Assembly: GCA_937899905.1 (NCBI GenBank)
Contig: CALCCF010000057.1
Coordinates: 1 to 64,000, forward strand
Reading direction: 5' to 3'
Length of the DNA stretch: 64,000 nt
DNA from: an uncultured Phycisphaeraceae bacterium
Lineage (GTDB): Bacteria; Planctomycetota; Phycisphaerae; Phycisphaerales; UBA1924
The notes under the pieces are model-generated. The model saw only the letters and a program-made list of their open reading frames with translations. It ran no database searches and was not told the DNA's origin. Each line of letters begins with the position of its first letter. Within the stretch, counting starts at the first letter, position 1. Both the position numbers and the translations under genes were made by a program. This document shows, one piece after another, positions 47,989-57,013 of this stretch.

Positions 47989-49542
47989 TTAGGGCTTCGG
48001 CTCTGCCCGCTCGAACGCCGGCAGCAGCACCTCGAATTCGGCGCCACCCTTGTCCCGGTTGCGTGCGATGAGCACGCCGCCGTGCTCGCGGATGATGCCG
48101 TCTGCAACGGCGAGGCCCAAACCGGTGCCCTTGGCATCGAGCCTCGAAGTCACAAACGGCTCGAGCAAGCTGGGCAGCAGGTCCGGAGCGATGCCGGGCC
48201 CGTTGTCGCACACCGTGAGCGAGACCCACCCGGAGCCCTCGCGCGTCAGCTGCTCGGCGGCGATGGTGATGGTTGGGTCGCCCGCTTCGCTCTCGACGAG
48301 CGCCTCGGCGGCATTGCGCACGAGGTTCACCAGTACCTGGACGATGCGGTCGACATCGCACGGTGCCTGGAGGCCCTCGGGCACTTTTACGTCGACGCGA
48401 ACACCACGAACCGGATCGTCGAGGCTGAGCAGTTCCAGGGCCTGAGCGATCAGCTCGTCGACGTTGGCCCACACGATCTTGGGTGTCCGGACGCGCGCGA
48501 AGTCCAGCAGACCCTCGCCGAGCTTCTCGAGCCGGCCGACCACACGCCGCATGAGGTTGGCTTTGGCTTCGCCAACAGGCTCGTTGGGCTTGTCCTTCAC
48601 CTCTGAAGCGAGGCCTTTGAGCACAGCCAGAGGCGTGTTGATCTCGTGTGCGATCCCGGCGCTGAGCATGCCGAGGCTGGCCAGACGGTCGGCGTCGGCG
48701 AGGTTGCGCTGCGCGTTCTCGAGCAGGTGGTTCTTCCGTTTGAGATCGCCGGCAACGCGTTCGAGTTCGGCCAGTGTGGTGGCAAGCTCGGCCTCGTTCT
48801 TGCGCAGGGCCGCGATCGAACGGTTCCGGCTGCGCATGATCTCGCCAATCTCGTCTTGGGGCATGAGATGCGATGCGATGAGCTCCCTGGTCCGATCACC
48901 CTGCTGCACCGCGAGGTCGGCGTGCAGCATGCGACGGATCGGCTGGTACACGTGACGAGGCAGCACGAAGACCTCAAGGGCCGCGGCAATCAGCAGGTAG
49001 ACGCCCAGCATCGAGAGCAGCAGCACGATGTCGAGGCGTTGCACACTCGCCCGCACACCGACCAGCCGGCGATCGATGACGTAGTACCGTCCTCCCGCCG
49101 CGTGGGGCAGGTAGACCCCCGCAGAACCGAGACGATCTGGCGCGTTCCCGCCGTGGGCGAGCGGGACCGGCGCCGCTGTTGAGCGCTGCATGGCGGCGAT
49201 GGCCGAAGGTGAGAGTCCAAGCTCGGACGCATCGCCCCACCGCATCATGATGCCCGGCGCAATTGTCCGTTGTCCGCGAGCCTGGCCATCGCTGAGCTCG
49301 CGGGCATCGATCGTACCCAGGACGTACGCGGCGTCTTCTGCCTCGGCCTGTCGAACCAAGTCTTGGATCGCCGGCCGCAGGATGAAGAACATGAGGGCTG
49401 CCAGCCCGGCCGAGAAGACCGTGTGAAGCAGGATCAGCTTCTTGCGGATCCGCATCGCGCCCAGGATCGGAAGCCAGGGCCGCCGCGGCTTGGGCGGCGT
49501 GCGAACTGCGGACGGGCGGTCTGTCTCGGACCGATCGGGCAC
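47989..49542 (-). CDS. Sensor histidine kinase
   Basis: The protein has 517 residues. Two membrane helices (about 34-54 and 170-193) bracket an exported sensor of about 115 residues, then a HAMP-like linker and a coiled coil (240-285). HisKA has AGIAHEINTPLAVL with His299; the ATPase domain has QVLVNLVRNAAEAL (N box), CDNGPGIAPD (G1) and GTGLGLAVADGIIREHGG (G2). This is the NtrB/ZraS-like pattern. No response regulator is adjacent, so the partner is unknown. The GTG start has TACCAT 6 nt upstream. It is divergent from rsmB. Confidence 0.9.
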   Translation of the reverse strand: MPDRSETDRPSAVRTPPKPRRPWLPILGAMRIRKKLILLHTVFSAGLAALMFFILRPAIQDLVRQAEAEDAAYVLGTIDARELSDGQARGQRTIAPGIMMRWGDASELGLSPSAIAAMQRSTAAPVPLAHGGNAPDRLGSAGVYLPHAAGGRYYVIDRRLVGVRASVQRLDIVLLLSMLGVYLLIAAALEVFVLPRHVYQPIRRMLHADLAVQQGDRTRELIASHLMPQDEIGEIMRSRNRSIAALRKNEAELATTLAELERVAGDLKRKNHLLENAQRNLADADRLASLGMLSAGIAHEINTPLAVLKGLASEVKDKPNEPVGEAKANLMRRVVGRLEKLGEGLLDFARVRTPKIVWANVDELIAQALELLSLDDPVRGVRVDVKVPEGLQAPCDVDRIVQVLVNLVRNAAEALVESEAGDPTITIAAEQLTREGSGWVSLTVCDNGPGIAPDLLPSLLEPFVTSRLDAKGTGLGLAVADGIIREHGGVLIARNRDKGGAEFEVLLPAFERAEPKP

Positions 49543-49548
49543 GGCACG

Positions 49549-49554
49549 ATGGTA
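49549..49554 (-). promoter_or_regulatory. TAnnnT -10 hexamer (TACCAT) for the histidine kinase
   Basis: TACCAT, 6 nt, GTG; back to back with the rsmB hexamer. Confidence 0.45.
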
Positions 49555-49562
49555 CGCGCCCC

Positions 49563-49568
49563 TATCAT
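49563..49568 (+). promoter_or_regulatory. TAnnnT -10 hexamer (TATCAT) for rsmB
   Basis: TATCAT, 5 nt, TTG. It decides the rsmB start among several possible codons. Confidence 0.45.
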
Positions 49569-49573
49569 CACCC

Positions 49574-51013
49574 TTGGCACAGAAGACCTCCCAGACCCGT
49601 CGCTCGCGCCGCTTCCCACCGGCCTCGTCTGCCCGTTCGGTCGTCCACCAGCGGCTGCGAGAGGAGGCCCATCGCTATCCGGACCTCCGCCTAGAGCCGC
49701 TCGATACCAGCACCCTGAAGGGGCCGGGCGCGGGACGTGAGGCCGCACTGGCCCACGCCATCTACGACGCCGTCGTCCGGCGGTGGATTACGCTCGAGGC
49801 CGTGCTTGCCCCGCACACGAGCCGGCCGATCGGTGAGATGGACAGCACGGTCCGAGCGGCTTTGCTGGCCGGGGCGGCGCAGCTGTTGCTGCTCGATCGC
49901 ATCCCACCGCACGCGGCGATCAACGAGGCGGTCAACTGGACCCGGAGCGCCGGCAAGCCCAAGGCGACCGGCCTGGTGAACGCCGTGCTGCGGCGTGTGT
50001 CTGAGAGCATCACGCGTGGCGAGCAGGGCTGGCCGGTCGTGGTCGACGGCCCCGCAACCGAGCATGTGGGCAAGCCCGACCGGCTGCCGCTCGCGGATGG
50101 ACGCGCCCTCCAGCTCACCAACGAGACGTTTCTGGCCGAGACTCCCGACTGGCTGGCGAGCGCCACCGGCAACCCGCGCTGGCTCATCGATCGCTGGATC
50201 AAGGGTTGGGGCGAAGAGGCGGCCGTCGAGCAGTGCCTGCACACGCTGGTGCATCCGCCGGTGATCATCAATCACGCGCCCACGGACGCCCCGCTCATCG
50301 CGCCCGATGGCCAGACCCTCAACCATCACGAGCGCGACGGCCTGAGTGTGCTCGGGCCCGACGGTGCAAGCCCGCGCGATCTGCTCAAGGGCCGCAAGGA
50401 CATATGGGTGCAGGACGCGACGTCGGCCGGTGCTCTGGATGTGCTCCAGGGCACGGATGCCAGACCGAACCTCATCGTCGACCTCTGCGCCGGGCTGGGC
50501 ACAAAGACCCGCCAACTGCGCGCGATGTATCCCGAGGCGACGATCCTGGCGTGCGACACGAACGAGGCTCGCGCGAAGGGCCTGCGTCGCGTCTTCGCGA
50601 ACGATGAGAACACGCAGGTCCTCGACATCGAAGACGTGCGCTATGAGGCGGCCGGCAAGGCGGACCTCGTGCTGCTCGACGTCCCGTGCAGCAACTCCGG
50701 CGTGCTGCCACGTCGACCCGAGGCGCGGTACCGCGTGGGCCTCGAGCAGCTCGATCGCCTCGTCGCGGTGCAGCGCGACCTTCTGGCCCAGAGCCAAGCG
50801 ATGCTCGCGCCGGGCGGCCTCGTCGTGTACGCGACCTGCAGCATCGATGACGAGGAAAACCAGGGGCTGACCCAGTGGGCCTGTGAGTCCGCCGGCTTCG
50901 AGCTCGTGAACGAACAGAGCGTGATGCCCAAGGGGCTGCCGGGGGGTACTCCGACGGAGTATCGCGACGGCGGGTACGCCTCGGTGTTGCGATTGCGGCC
51001 CGGTGGCCGATAG
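49574..51013 (+). CDS. rsmB: 16S rRNA (cytosine-C5)-methyltransferase, RsmB type
   Basis: The protein has 479 residues from a TTG start. It methylates C967 (E. coli numbering) of 16S rRNA. The N-terminal NusB-like domain includes DSTVRAALLAGAAQLLLLDRIPPHAAINEAVNWTR. The SAM domain has LIVDLCAGLGTKTRQL (motif I), ILACDTNEAR, LVLLDVPCSNSGVLPRRPEARYR with Cys372 and YATCSIDDEEN with catalytic Cys422. The Cys pair is typical of RNA m5C enzymes. Upstream frames would overlap the divergent kinase. A PTS-type gene follows after about 80 bp. Confidence 0.88.
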   Translation: MAQKTSQTRRSRRFPPASSARSVVHQRLREEAHRYPDLRLEPLDTSTLKGPGAGREAALAHAIYDAVVRRWITLEAVLAPHTSRPIGEMDSTVRAALLAGAAQLLLLDRIPPHAAINEAVNWTRSAGKPKATGLVNAVLRRVSESITRGEQGWPVVVDGPATEHVGKPDRLPLADGRALQLTNETFLAETPDWLASATGNPRWLIDRWIKGWGEEAAVEQCLHTLVHPPVIINHAPTDAPLIAPDGQTLNHHERDGLSVLGPDGASPRDLLKGRKDIWVQDATSAGALDVLQGTDARPNLIVDLCAGLGTKTRQLRAMYPEATILACDTNEARAKGLRRVFANDENTQVLDIEDVRYEAAGKADLVLLDVPCSNSGVLPRRPEARYRVGLEQLDRLVAVQRDLLAQSQAMLAPGGLVVYATCSIDDEENQGLTQWACESAGFELVNEQSVMPKGLPGGTPTEYRDGGYASVLRLRPGGR

Positions 51014-51025
51014 CGGCGAGGGGTC

Positions 51026-51031
51026 TACACT
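51026..51031 (+). promoter_or_regulatory. Probable -10 (TACACT) for the EIIA-like gene
   Basis: TACACT lies 61 nt before the ATG, just beyond the rsmB stop; the leader ends in GCGGGG before ATG. Confidence 0.35.
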
Positions 51032-51092
51032 GGCGTCCCTAGGGCGAGTTCGCCGGCGGCTGGCGACGACCGACCCAGCGGAGCGGGGCACG

Positions 51093-51554
51093 ATGAAGCT
51101 TCTGGACATTCTCGATTCCGAGTGCATCAAGGCGCCCCTGGTCGCCAGCGAGAAGCGTTCGGTGATCGACGAGCTGGTCGATCTGCTCGCCGACCTCAAC
51201 CGCGTGCACGATCCGCAGAGCCTCAAGGACGCGGTCTGGGCCCGAGAACAAACCCGGACCACAGGGATCGGTCACGGCCTCGCGATCCCCCACGGCAAGT
51301 GCGAGGGCCTCAAGGGCCTGGCGATGGCGATCGGCAAGCCCGAGAGCCCCATCGAGTTTGAGGCCATCGACGGGCAGCCCGTCCGGCTCATCGTGCTGCT
51401 GGCCAGCCCGCCCGACCGCACGAGCGACCACATCCAGGCGCTCGCGCGCATCAGCCGCCTGATGACCATGGACGACTTCCGGGATCGGATCTACGCGGCC
51501 TCGACGCCGGCGGAGATCTTCGAGATCCTCGAGAGCCAGGAAAAGTCCGGCTGA
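51093..51554 (+). CDS. PTS EIIA-type (PtsN-like) phosphoryl-transfer protein
   Basis: The protein has 153 residues. The PTS_EIIA_2 domain has WAREQTRTTGIGHGLAIPHGK, with the phosphorylated His at 67, followed by LKGLAMAIGKPESPIEFEAIDGQPVRLIVLLASP and HIQALARISRLM. A stand-alone protein of this length resembles EIIA-Ntr (PtsN), which has a regulatory role rather than sugar uptake; no EIIB, EIIC, HPr or EI gene is nearby. The start is MKLLDILDSE with GCGGGG upstream; a longer frame overlapping rsmB is not used. Confidence 0.87.
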   Translation: MKLLDILDSECIKAPLVASEKRSVIDELVDLLADLNRVHDPQSLKDAVWAREQTRTTGIGHGLAIPHGKCEGLKGLAMAIGKPESPIEFEAIDGQPVRLIVLLASPPDRTSDHIQALARISRLMTMDDFRDRIYAASTPAEIFEILESQEKSG

Positions 51555-51578
51555 CAGCACCCACTGTTCGCCCTCTTC

Positions 51579-51584
51579 TACGAT
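51579..51584 (+). promoter_or_regulatory. TAnnnT -10 hexamer (TACGAT) for the ABC-F gene
   Basis: TACGAT, 6 nt, GTG. No Shine-Dalgarno site. Confidence 0.5.
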
Positions 51585-51590
51585 CACCGC

Positions 51591-53567
51591 GTGCCGGTGC
51601 TCGCTGTCTCCAATCTGCAACTGTCCTACGGCGACGACATCATCCTCGAGGGGTGCTCGCTGTCGGTCGAGGCGCGCGAGCGAGTCGCGATTGTGGGCCC
51701 GAATGGCACCGGCAAGAGCAGCCTGCTCAAGATCATGGCCGGCGTCCAGCAGGCCGACGCTGGCGAGGTCTCGCTCCAGCGGAACGCGCGCATCGCCTAC
51801 CTGGCGCAGGATCCCGTGGTTGAGCGTGGGGTGACGCTGCGGCAGCACGCGGCGGGCGCGTTCGAGGAACTCGCTCGACTCCACGAACGCCTCGAGTCCG
51901 TGTTCCACAAGCTCGGCGAGGCGTCGGGCGACGCGCTCCAGAAGCTGCTGGGCGAACAAGCCCGGCTCGAAGCCGAGATCCAAGCCGCCGGCGGATATGC
52001 GATCGATCACCGCATCGACGAGGTGCTCCACGGCCTGGGTTTCCGAGACGCCCAGTTCGGCATCCCGGTCGAGAAGCTCAGCGGCGGCCAGCGGGCCCGG
52101 CTCGCGCTCGCGCGGGCTCTGCTCACTGAGCCAGACGTCCTGCTCATGGACGAGCCCACGAATCACCTCGATGTCCACGGCCGCATCTGGCTCGAGGACT
52201 TCCTGGTCGACACGTTCAAGGGCGCGGTCGTCGTCATCGCCCACGATCGATCGGTCCTGTCTCGCGTGGCGCAGCGCGTGGTCGAGCTCGAGCGTGGGCG
52301 GGTGATTAGCTACCCGGGTGGTTATGTCGCGTTCCGCACGCTGCGGGCCGATCGGCTGCAGACGCAGCTGGAAGCCTGGGAGCGCCAGCAGACCAAGTTC
52401 CGCCAAGAGCAGGCGTTTATCGACAAGTACCGGGCCGGCCAGCGATCGAAGCAGGCCAAGGGTCGCGAGAGTCGGCTCGAGCGGGCGCGCGAGTCATCGA
52501 CCCTCGAGCGGCCGGTCGAGCTGGCGGTGTTCAAGCCGAGTGTCCCCCCCGCGCCGCGCACGGGCGACATCGTGGTCAAGGCAACCGGCCTGACCATGCA
52601 CTACCCACGCGAAGACGGCTCCATGCTGCGGCTGTTCGAGGATCTGGACATCACGATCTCGCGAGGCGAGCGCTGGGGCATCGTCGGCCCGAACGGCGCG
52701 GGCAAGAGCACGCTCATCGAGTGCCTGCTGCACAAGCGTGAACCCACGGCGGGCGTCGTCAAGCACGGCGCGGGGCTCAAGGTCGGGTACTTCAGCCAGA
52801 GCCGAAGCGACATGGACCCGGAGACCACCGTCCCTCGGCACATCCAGCGGACGGTCGCGAGGCTGGCCGACGCGGAGGAAGGCTCGGACAAGCCCAAGCT
52901 GCTCAACGAGCAGGAGTCGCGGGACTTAGCGGGAGCGTTCTTGTTCTCGGGCGATCGCCAAGAAGCACTGCTCGGCGATATGTCCGGTGGCGAGCGCGCG
53001 CGGGCGGCGCTGGCCGCATTGCTCGCGTGCGCACGCAACGTGCTGGTGCTCGATGAGCCGACGAACCACCTCGATATTCCCAGCGCCGAGCGGCTTGAAG
53101 CCATGCTCGCACGCAGCGAGGCCAAGAAGGGCGGCACGTTCGATGGGACGCTCATCGTCGTGAGCCACGACCGCACGCTTGTCGACGCCGTGTGCGACCA
53201 CCTCATTGTGTTCGACGGCGAGGGCGGCGTGAGCCTGCACCTGGGCGGTTGGAGCGATTGGCTGAACGGCGACGCCCGGGGACTGACGGCTCCCGAGCCC
53301 GTGAAACAGGCCGCCCCGCCGCCGCCGCCTCCCCCGCCGCCGGGGCCAAAGCCCAAGGCGACCAAGAGCAAGTACTCATGGATGCCCGTGGAAGCCCTCG
53401 AAACCAAGATCCAGGAGCTCGAGGGCGAGGTTGGACGCGTTGACTCTCAGCTTGACGATCCCGAGATTTGGAAGGACGCCGTCCGCGCCGCCGAGATCAA
53501 CGCTCGCCGAGACGAGCTGAAGGCCGAACTGGACGCGTTAGAAACGGAGTGGCTTGGCCGTGTCTGA
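51591..53567 (+). CDS. ABC-F family ATPase (Uup/EttA-like)
   Basis: The protein has 658 residues with two soluble ATPase domains and no membrane segments. Domain 1: Walker A GPNGTGKSS (37-45), LSGGQRARLALARALL, LLMDEPTNHLD. Domain 2: GPNGAGKST, MSGGERARAAL, LVLDEPTNHLD. The linker between them (about 245-330) is charged and helical, as in proteins that bind the ribosomal E-site. A polyproline/Lys stretch (PPPPPPPPPGPKPKATKSKYSW) and a coiled coil (ALETKIQELEGEVGRVDSQL) at the C-terminus resemble Uup. The GTG start fits the nearby hexamer. Roles range from translation rescue to antibiotic protection; undecided. Confidence 0.92.
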   Translation: MPVLAVSNLQLSYGDDIILEGCSLSVEARERVAIVGPNGTGKSSLLKIMAGVQQADAGEVSLQRNARIAYLAQDPVVERGVTLRQHAAGAFEELARLHERLESVFHKLGEASGDALQKLLGEQARLEAEIQAAGGYAIDHRIDEVLHGLGFRDAQFGIPVEKLSGGQRARLALARALLTEPDVLLMDEPTNHLDVHGRIWLEDFLVDTFKGAVVVIAHDRSVLSRVAQRVVELERGRVISYPGGYVAFRTLRADRLQTQLEAWERQQTKFRQEQAFIDKYRAGQRSKQAKGRESRLERARESSTLERPVELAVFKPSVPPAPRTGDIVVKATGLTMHYPREDGSMLRLFEDLDITISRGERWGIVGPNGAGKSTLIECLLHKREPTAGVVKHGAGLKVGYFSQSRSDMDPETTVPRHIQRTVARLADAEEGSDKPKLLNEQESRDLAGAFLFSGDRQEALLGDMSGGERARAALAALLACARNVLVLDEPTNHLDIPSAERLEAMLARSEAKKGGTFDGTLIVVSHDRTLVDAVCDHLIVFDGEGGVSLHLGGWSDWLNGDARGLTAPEPVKQAAPPPPPPPPPGPKPKATKSKYSWMPVEALETKIQELEGEVGRVDSQLDDPEIWKDAVRAAEINARRDELKAELDALETEWLGRV

Positions 53568-53841
53568 TTCGCACGCAACCGAACGCCGCAAGCACGCGCA
53601 GCGCATCAAGCTGGGCGTGCTGATCACGTGTACGCCCTGGCTCTTGCTGGGCCTCATCGGGCTGGTATCCGCTGGCGTGACCGCCGCGCGAGCTGCACGG
53701 TTGCCGATCGATGAGCTGCGACCACTGGCGTTGGTGACGCTGTCGATTTGCGCATTTGTGAGCGTCGTGGGCCTGGCTGTCATCATTCTGGGCATCGCCG
53801 GGCTTGCGATCAGTGGCAAGCCCAAGGGGGAATCGTCATGA
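53560..53841 (+). CDS. Small two-helix membrane protein
   Basis: The protein has 93 residues with two membrane helices (about 17-42 and 57-85) separated by a short basic/polar loop (ARAARLPIDELRP). The GTG start overlaps the ABC-F stop by 8 bp and its own TGA overlaps the next ATG (ATGA). I recognise no family. The overlap implies co-expression with the ABC-F protein and the following small membrane protein. Confidence 0.65.
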   Translation: MSDSHATERRKHAQRIKLGVLITCTPWLLLGLIGLVSAGVTAARAARLPIDELRPLALVTLSICAFVSVVGLAVIILGIAGLAISGKPKGESS

Positions 53842-54122
53842 TGCGGTTGGTTGGTGCGGTGATCCTGTTCATCGGGTTCGCGGTGATGGCCGTCGGCCTT
53901 GCGTTCGCGTTCCAGTCGTTCATCGGGATCTACCAGGGCATCACCGCCGATCCGCTCGCGCAATCGGCCGGCACGGATGATCCCGAGCGAGAAGCGGCCA
54001 GCGAGATGCTCAGGTGGGCCATGGTCGGCATCGGCGGTGCGGTAATCGCCGGCATCGGCGCGTTCATCTCGATGATCGCGAGAAAGCGCCGCAAGCGGGC
54101 CCAGCGGTTCGCCGCGAAGTAA
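53838..54122 (+). CDS. Small two-helix membrane protein with basic tail
   Basis: The protein has 94 residues: a first membrane helix at about 3-27 (LVGAVILFIGFAVMAVGLAFAFQ), an acidic exported loop (TDDPEREAASEM), a second helix (about 62-80), then an Arg/Lys tail (ARKRRKRAQRFAAK) that should face the cytoplasm. An ATGA start couples it to the preceding small protein. Both may form a membrane complex, but no function is suggested by sequence. A second ATG follows immediately as codon 2. A strong hairpin follows. Confidence 0.65.
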   Translation: MMRLVGAVILFIGFAVMAVGLAFAFQSFIGIYQGITADPLAQSAGTDDPEREAASEMLRWAMVGIGGAVIAGIGAFISMIARKRRKRAQRFAAK

Positions 54123-54130
54123 ACGAGACA

Positions 54131-54160
54131 CGCCGCGACTCCCGTCGCGGCGTCTTCTCG
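54131..54160. terminator. Terminator hairpin between convergent genes
   Basis: A perfect 10-bp stem ACGCCGCGAC/GTCGCGGCGT with a 4-nt loop, then CTTCTC on the plus strand and GTCTCGTTTAC on the minus strand; it probably acts in both directions. Confidence 0.7.
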
Positions 54161-54185
54161 CACGGTTTGGATTGGATCGTCGACG

Positions 54186-55979
54186 CTAGAGCTTGAACCG
54201 GCCGACCAGTTCCTTGAGGCGTTCGGCCTGGTCGGACAGATGGGCGGCAGCCTCAGAGGCCTGCTGGGCCCCGCTCGTGCTCTGCTGCGTGATGCCGTCG
54301 ATCGACTCGGCGCTCTCGCTGATGTGCCGACTGGTGCTCGCCTGCTCTTCCGTCGCACCGGCGATGGAGTCGACCATCGAGCCGAGCTTCTGGCTGGCCT
54401 CCACGATCCGGCCTAGCGCCTCGCCGGCCTTGTGGCTCAGTTCCACGCCGCGCTCGACGTCTGCGCGCCCAGCCTCCATGCGGTCAACGGCGACCTTGGT
54501 CTCGTCCTGGATCTCGCGGACACTGGATGAGACCTCTTCGGTGGCCTCGGTCGTGCGCTCGGCAAGCTTGCGGACCTCGTCGGCCACGACCGCGAATCCA
54601 CGGCCGTGCTCACCAGCCCGAGCAGCCTCGATCGCGGCGTTGAGCGCGAGCAGGTTGGTCTGATCGGCGATGTCGTTGATGACACCGATGATCTCGCCGA
54701 TCCGCTCACCCTTGCGTCCGAGCTCGGACACGGAGTGTGCGCTCTCGTTGACGCGCTCGCTGATGGCGTTGATCTGCTGGATGCTGGTGCCGACGACCTC
54801 TCCGCCGTCCTGGGCGTCCTTCCCGGCTTCCTCGGCCGCCGTGCGGGCCTCGATGCTCTGCTTGGCGACTTCCTCGACACTCGAGGTCATCTCCTCCATG
54901 GCCACACGAACCTGGCCAACCTCGCGTTGCTGGTCCGCCAGGCCGCTCGCCATCTGGTCGCTGTTTGCGGCAATCTCGGTTGCGGCTCCCGCGACGCCCT
55001 CACTCGAATGGCGCACGTCCGAAATGATCCCGTGGATGTTCTCGACGAAGCAATCGAACCAGTGGCCAAGGCGTCCGATCTCGTCCTTTCGTTCGAGAGA
55101 CAGCCGTTGCGTCAGGTCTCCCTCGCCCTCCGCGATGTCACGGATTCGATCGATCATGGCGTTGACGGGCCGGCCGAACATGCGGCTGAGCATGAACGCG
55201 AAGCTACCAAGTGCGATCAACACGAGCGGGACGGTGATCATCAGGCCGAACTTGATGAAGCCGGCCACCTGAGCATCGAGCGGTGCCAGCGGCATGGCGA
55301 CTTCGTACGCGCCGTGCATGTAGCCGGGCTCCCAGCCTTCCATCTCGAAGCCAAGCGGGTCCTTGCCGGTGATGACTCCAGTCGAGTCTGGCTTCCCGTA
55401 CTTCTGGGGGTCGCCGTGGCACATCATGCAGCTCTCGTCAAGGCGGATCGCGCGCATGTAGTGCAGCGTGTTGGTGTCGGGATTGATACGCCCAAGAGTC
55501 AGCGATCCGCCGGCCTTCACCTGCTTGGTCAACGCGGCGAGCATCTGCCCCTGGAACGTGGCGGGGTCGGCCTCGTACTCCTTGTTGCGTGCCTCAAAGG
55601 CCGTGATCTGGAAGTCGAGTCCTTCGGTCTCGGCCGCTTCCTGCGCCGCGGTCCAGCCGGCCACAACCGGGATCACGTTGAAGAAGTCGGTATCGCGATA
55701 GCTCCCACCCTGCTCGACGTGGGCGAGCGCCTCGTCAAGCAGCCGCTCGGTGTCGAACGCGCCAACCCCGTGGAGCCGGCCAACATGGGCCTTCGTCTCA
55801 TCCGCAACGGCGCTAAATGCCGCCGCGCGCTCCATGAGTTGGGCCTGGGCGTCTTCTTGGTACCTCCCGGTAAACACGTAGTAGTTGATCGCCACGACAG
55901 CCACAATGACGATCGTGCACGTGGCGACGATCCGGAAGCCGAGCGTGAGGTTGTTCCATCGAGTGAGAAGCGAACGCAT
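54186..55979 (-). CDS. Methyl-accepting chemotaxis protein with c-type haem sensor domain
   Basis: The protein has 597 residues. Membrane helix 1 (about 16-36) and helix 2 (about 240-264) enclose an exported domain of the DUF3365/Tll0287 type that carries SCMMCHGDP, a CxxCH haem-c attachment site (Cys184, Cys187, His188). HAMP (265-320) and a long signalling coiled coil follow, with the hairpin tip [40 protein letters not shown]. The exported haem suggests sensing of oxygen, nitric oxide or redox state. There is no C-terminal methyltransferase-docking pentapeptide. No che genes lie in the window. The ATG has GGGGAC a few bases upstream. Confidence 0.93.
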   Translation of the reverse strand: MRSLLTRWNNLTLGFRIVATCTIVIVAVVAINYYVFTGRYQEDAQAQLMERAAAFSAVADETKAHVGRLHGVGAFDTERLLDEALAHVEQGGSYRDTDFFNVIPVVAGWTAAQEAAETEGLDFQITAFEARNKEYEADPATFQGQMLAALTKQVKAGGSLTLGRINPDTNTLHYMRAIRLDESCMMCHGDPQKYGKPDSTGVITGKDPLGFEMEGWEPGYMHGAYEVAMPLAPLDAQVAGFIKFGLMITVPLVLIALGSFAFMLSRMFGRPVNAMIDRIRDIAEGEGDLTQRLSLERKDEIGRLGHWFDCFVENIHGIISDVRHSSEGVAGAATEIAANSDQMASGLADQQREVGQVRVAMEEMTSSVEEVAKQSIEARTAAEEAGKDAQDGGEVVGTSIQQINAISERVNESAHSVSELGRKGERIGEIIGVINDIADQTNLLALNAAIEAARAGEHGRGFAVVADEVRKLAERTTEATEEVSSSVREIQDETKVAVDRMEAGRADVERGVELSHKAGEALGRIVEASQKLGSMVDSIAGATEEQASTSRHISESAESIDGITQQSTSGAQQASEAAAHLSDQAERLKELVGRFKL

Positions 55980-56170
55980 TGTCAGTCCCCTGCAAAGCCT
56001 TCGGCCCAGTCAATGGAGGGCCGCTCCCATCAAATCGGGAGATCGACCGACAAGGGCGGGCAATCCAGATAGCACGCCGGGGCTTCCCCAGGTTTAGGGT
56101 GACAGAAATTCGACTTCAGGTCCGTTAAGCCCCTGGCCACGCCCCAAAACCTGCTCTGGTTTCATTGGCG

Positions 56171-56176
56171 TACACT
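56171..56176 (+). promoter_or_regulatory. TAnnnT -10 hexamer (TACACT) for scoB
   Basis: TACACT, 5 nt, ATG, matching the scoA promoter hexamer. The rest of the 55980-56170 gap shows no gene. Confidence 0.5.
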
Positions 56177-56181
56177 CGGCC

Positions 56182-56841
56182 ATGCTCAGTCGAGACCAGA
56201 TTACCAGGCGTGCGGCACAGGAACTGAAGGACGGCTACGTCGTGAACCTGGGCATCGGGATGCCCACGCTTGTGGCCAACCACATCCCCGAGGGCATGGA
56301 CGTCTGGCTCCAGTCCGAGAACGGGCTCCTGGGCATCGGCCCATTCCCGATCGACAGCGAGGTCGACGCCGACCTGATCAACGCGGGCAAGCAGACCGTG
56401 ACCGCCCGTACCGGGGCCAGCTTCTTCAGCAGTGCCGAGAGCTTTGGCATGATCCGCGGCGGGCATATCGATATGTGCATCCTGGGCGCCATGGAAGTCA
56501 GCCAGGAGGGCGACATCGCCAACTGGATGATCCCCGGCAAGATGGTCAAGGGCATGGGCGGGGCGATGGACCTCGTTGCCGGCGTTCGTAAGGTCGTGGT
56601 GGCGATGGAGCACTGCAACAAGCAGGGCCAATCCAAGATCGTGAAGCAGTGCTCGCTGCCGCTCACCGGGCAGCGGTGCGTGGACATGGTCATCACCGAC
56701 CTGTGCGTGTTGGTAATGGACCCCGACAAGCTCCGCTTCGTGCTCACAGAGATCGCCCCGGGCGTGACCGTCGACGAGGTGAAGGCCAAGACGGACGCCG
56801 AGATCCTGGTCGCAGACACCGTCGGTGAGGTCGCCGCCTGA
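56182..56841 (+). CDS. scoB: 3-oxoacid CoA-transferase subunit B
   Basis: The protein has 219 residues. It carries the catalytic Glu of the CoA-transferase in [10 protein letters not shown] (Glu46). Other family segments are [57 protein letters not shown] and [25 protein letters not shown]. It works with ScoA, encoded 17 kb away on the opposite strand. The two are normally adjacent. A leaderless-type start, as for scoA, may keep the two subunits in balance. A 172-bp gap separates it from mrpA. Confidence 0.94.
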   Translation: MLSRDQITRRAAQELKDGYVVNLGIGMPTLVANHIPEGMDVWLQSENGLLGIGPFPIDSEVDADLINAGKQTVTARTGASFFSSAESFGMIRGGHIDMCILGAMEVSQEGDIANWMIPGKMVKGMGGAMDLVAGVRKVVVAMEHCNKQGQSKIVKQCSLPLTGQRCVDMVITDLCVLVMDPDKLRFVLTEIAPGVTVDEVKAKTDAEILVADTVGEVAA

Positions 56842-56940
56842 CGCCGACCTGATCGCGACCGACACATCCAACGCCATTGCTTTTCAAGCGGATTTCCCAG
56901 ACGGCCGATCGGAGATGACCGGTGGTACCGGTAGTTCGGA

Positions 56941-56964
56941 TACCATCAATAGGTTATCGAACCT
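56941..56964 (+). promoter_or_regulatory. Probable -10 (TACCAT) and inverted repeat before the mrp operon
   Basis: TACCAT is followed 4 nt later by AGGTT-ATCG-AACCT, a short inverted repeat near the expected start of transcription. The leader to mrpA would be about 60 nt and contains GGAG. The remainder of 56842-57013 shows nothing else. Confidence 0.4.
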
Positions 56965-57013
56965 TGGAGCTACGACGGTCGTGGCTGCGGTTCGATGAGA
57001 CGGAGCCGCGTCG

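Noticed and set aside
51039-52406. Minus-strand frame opposite the EIIA and ABC-F genes
   Set aside because: It covers two well-defined plus-strand genes and their boundary; compositional artefact.
54606-56072. Plus-strand frame opposite the chemoreceptor
   Set aside because: The receptor signalling tip and CxxCH lie on the minus strand.
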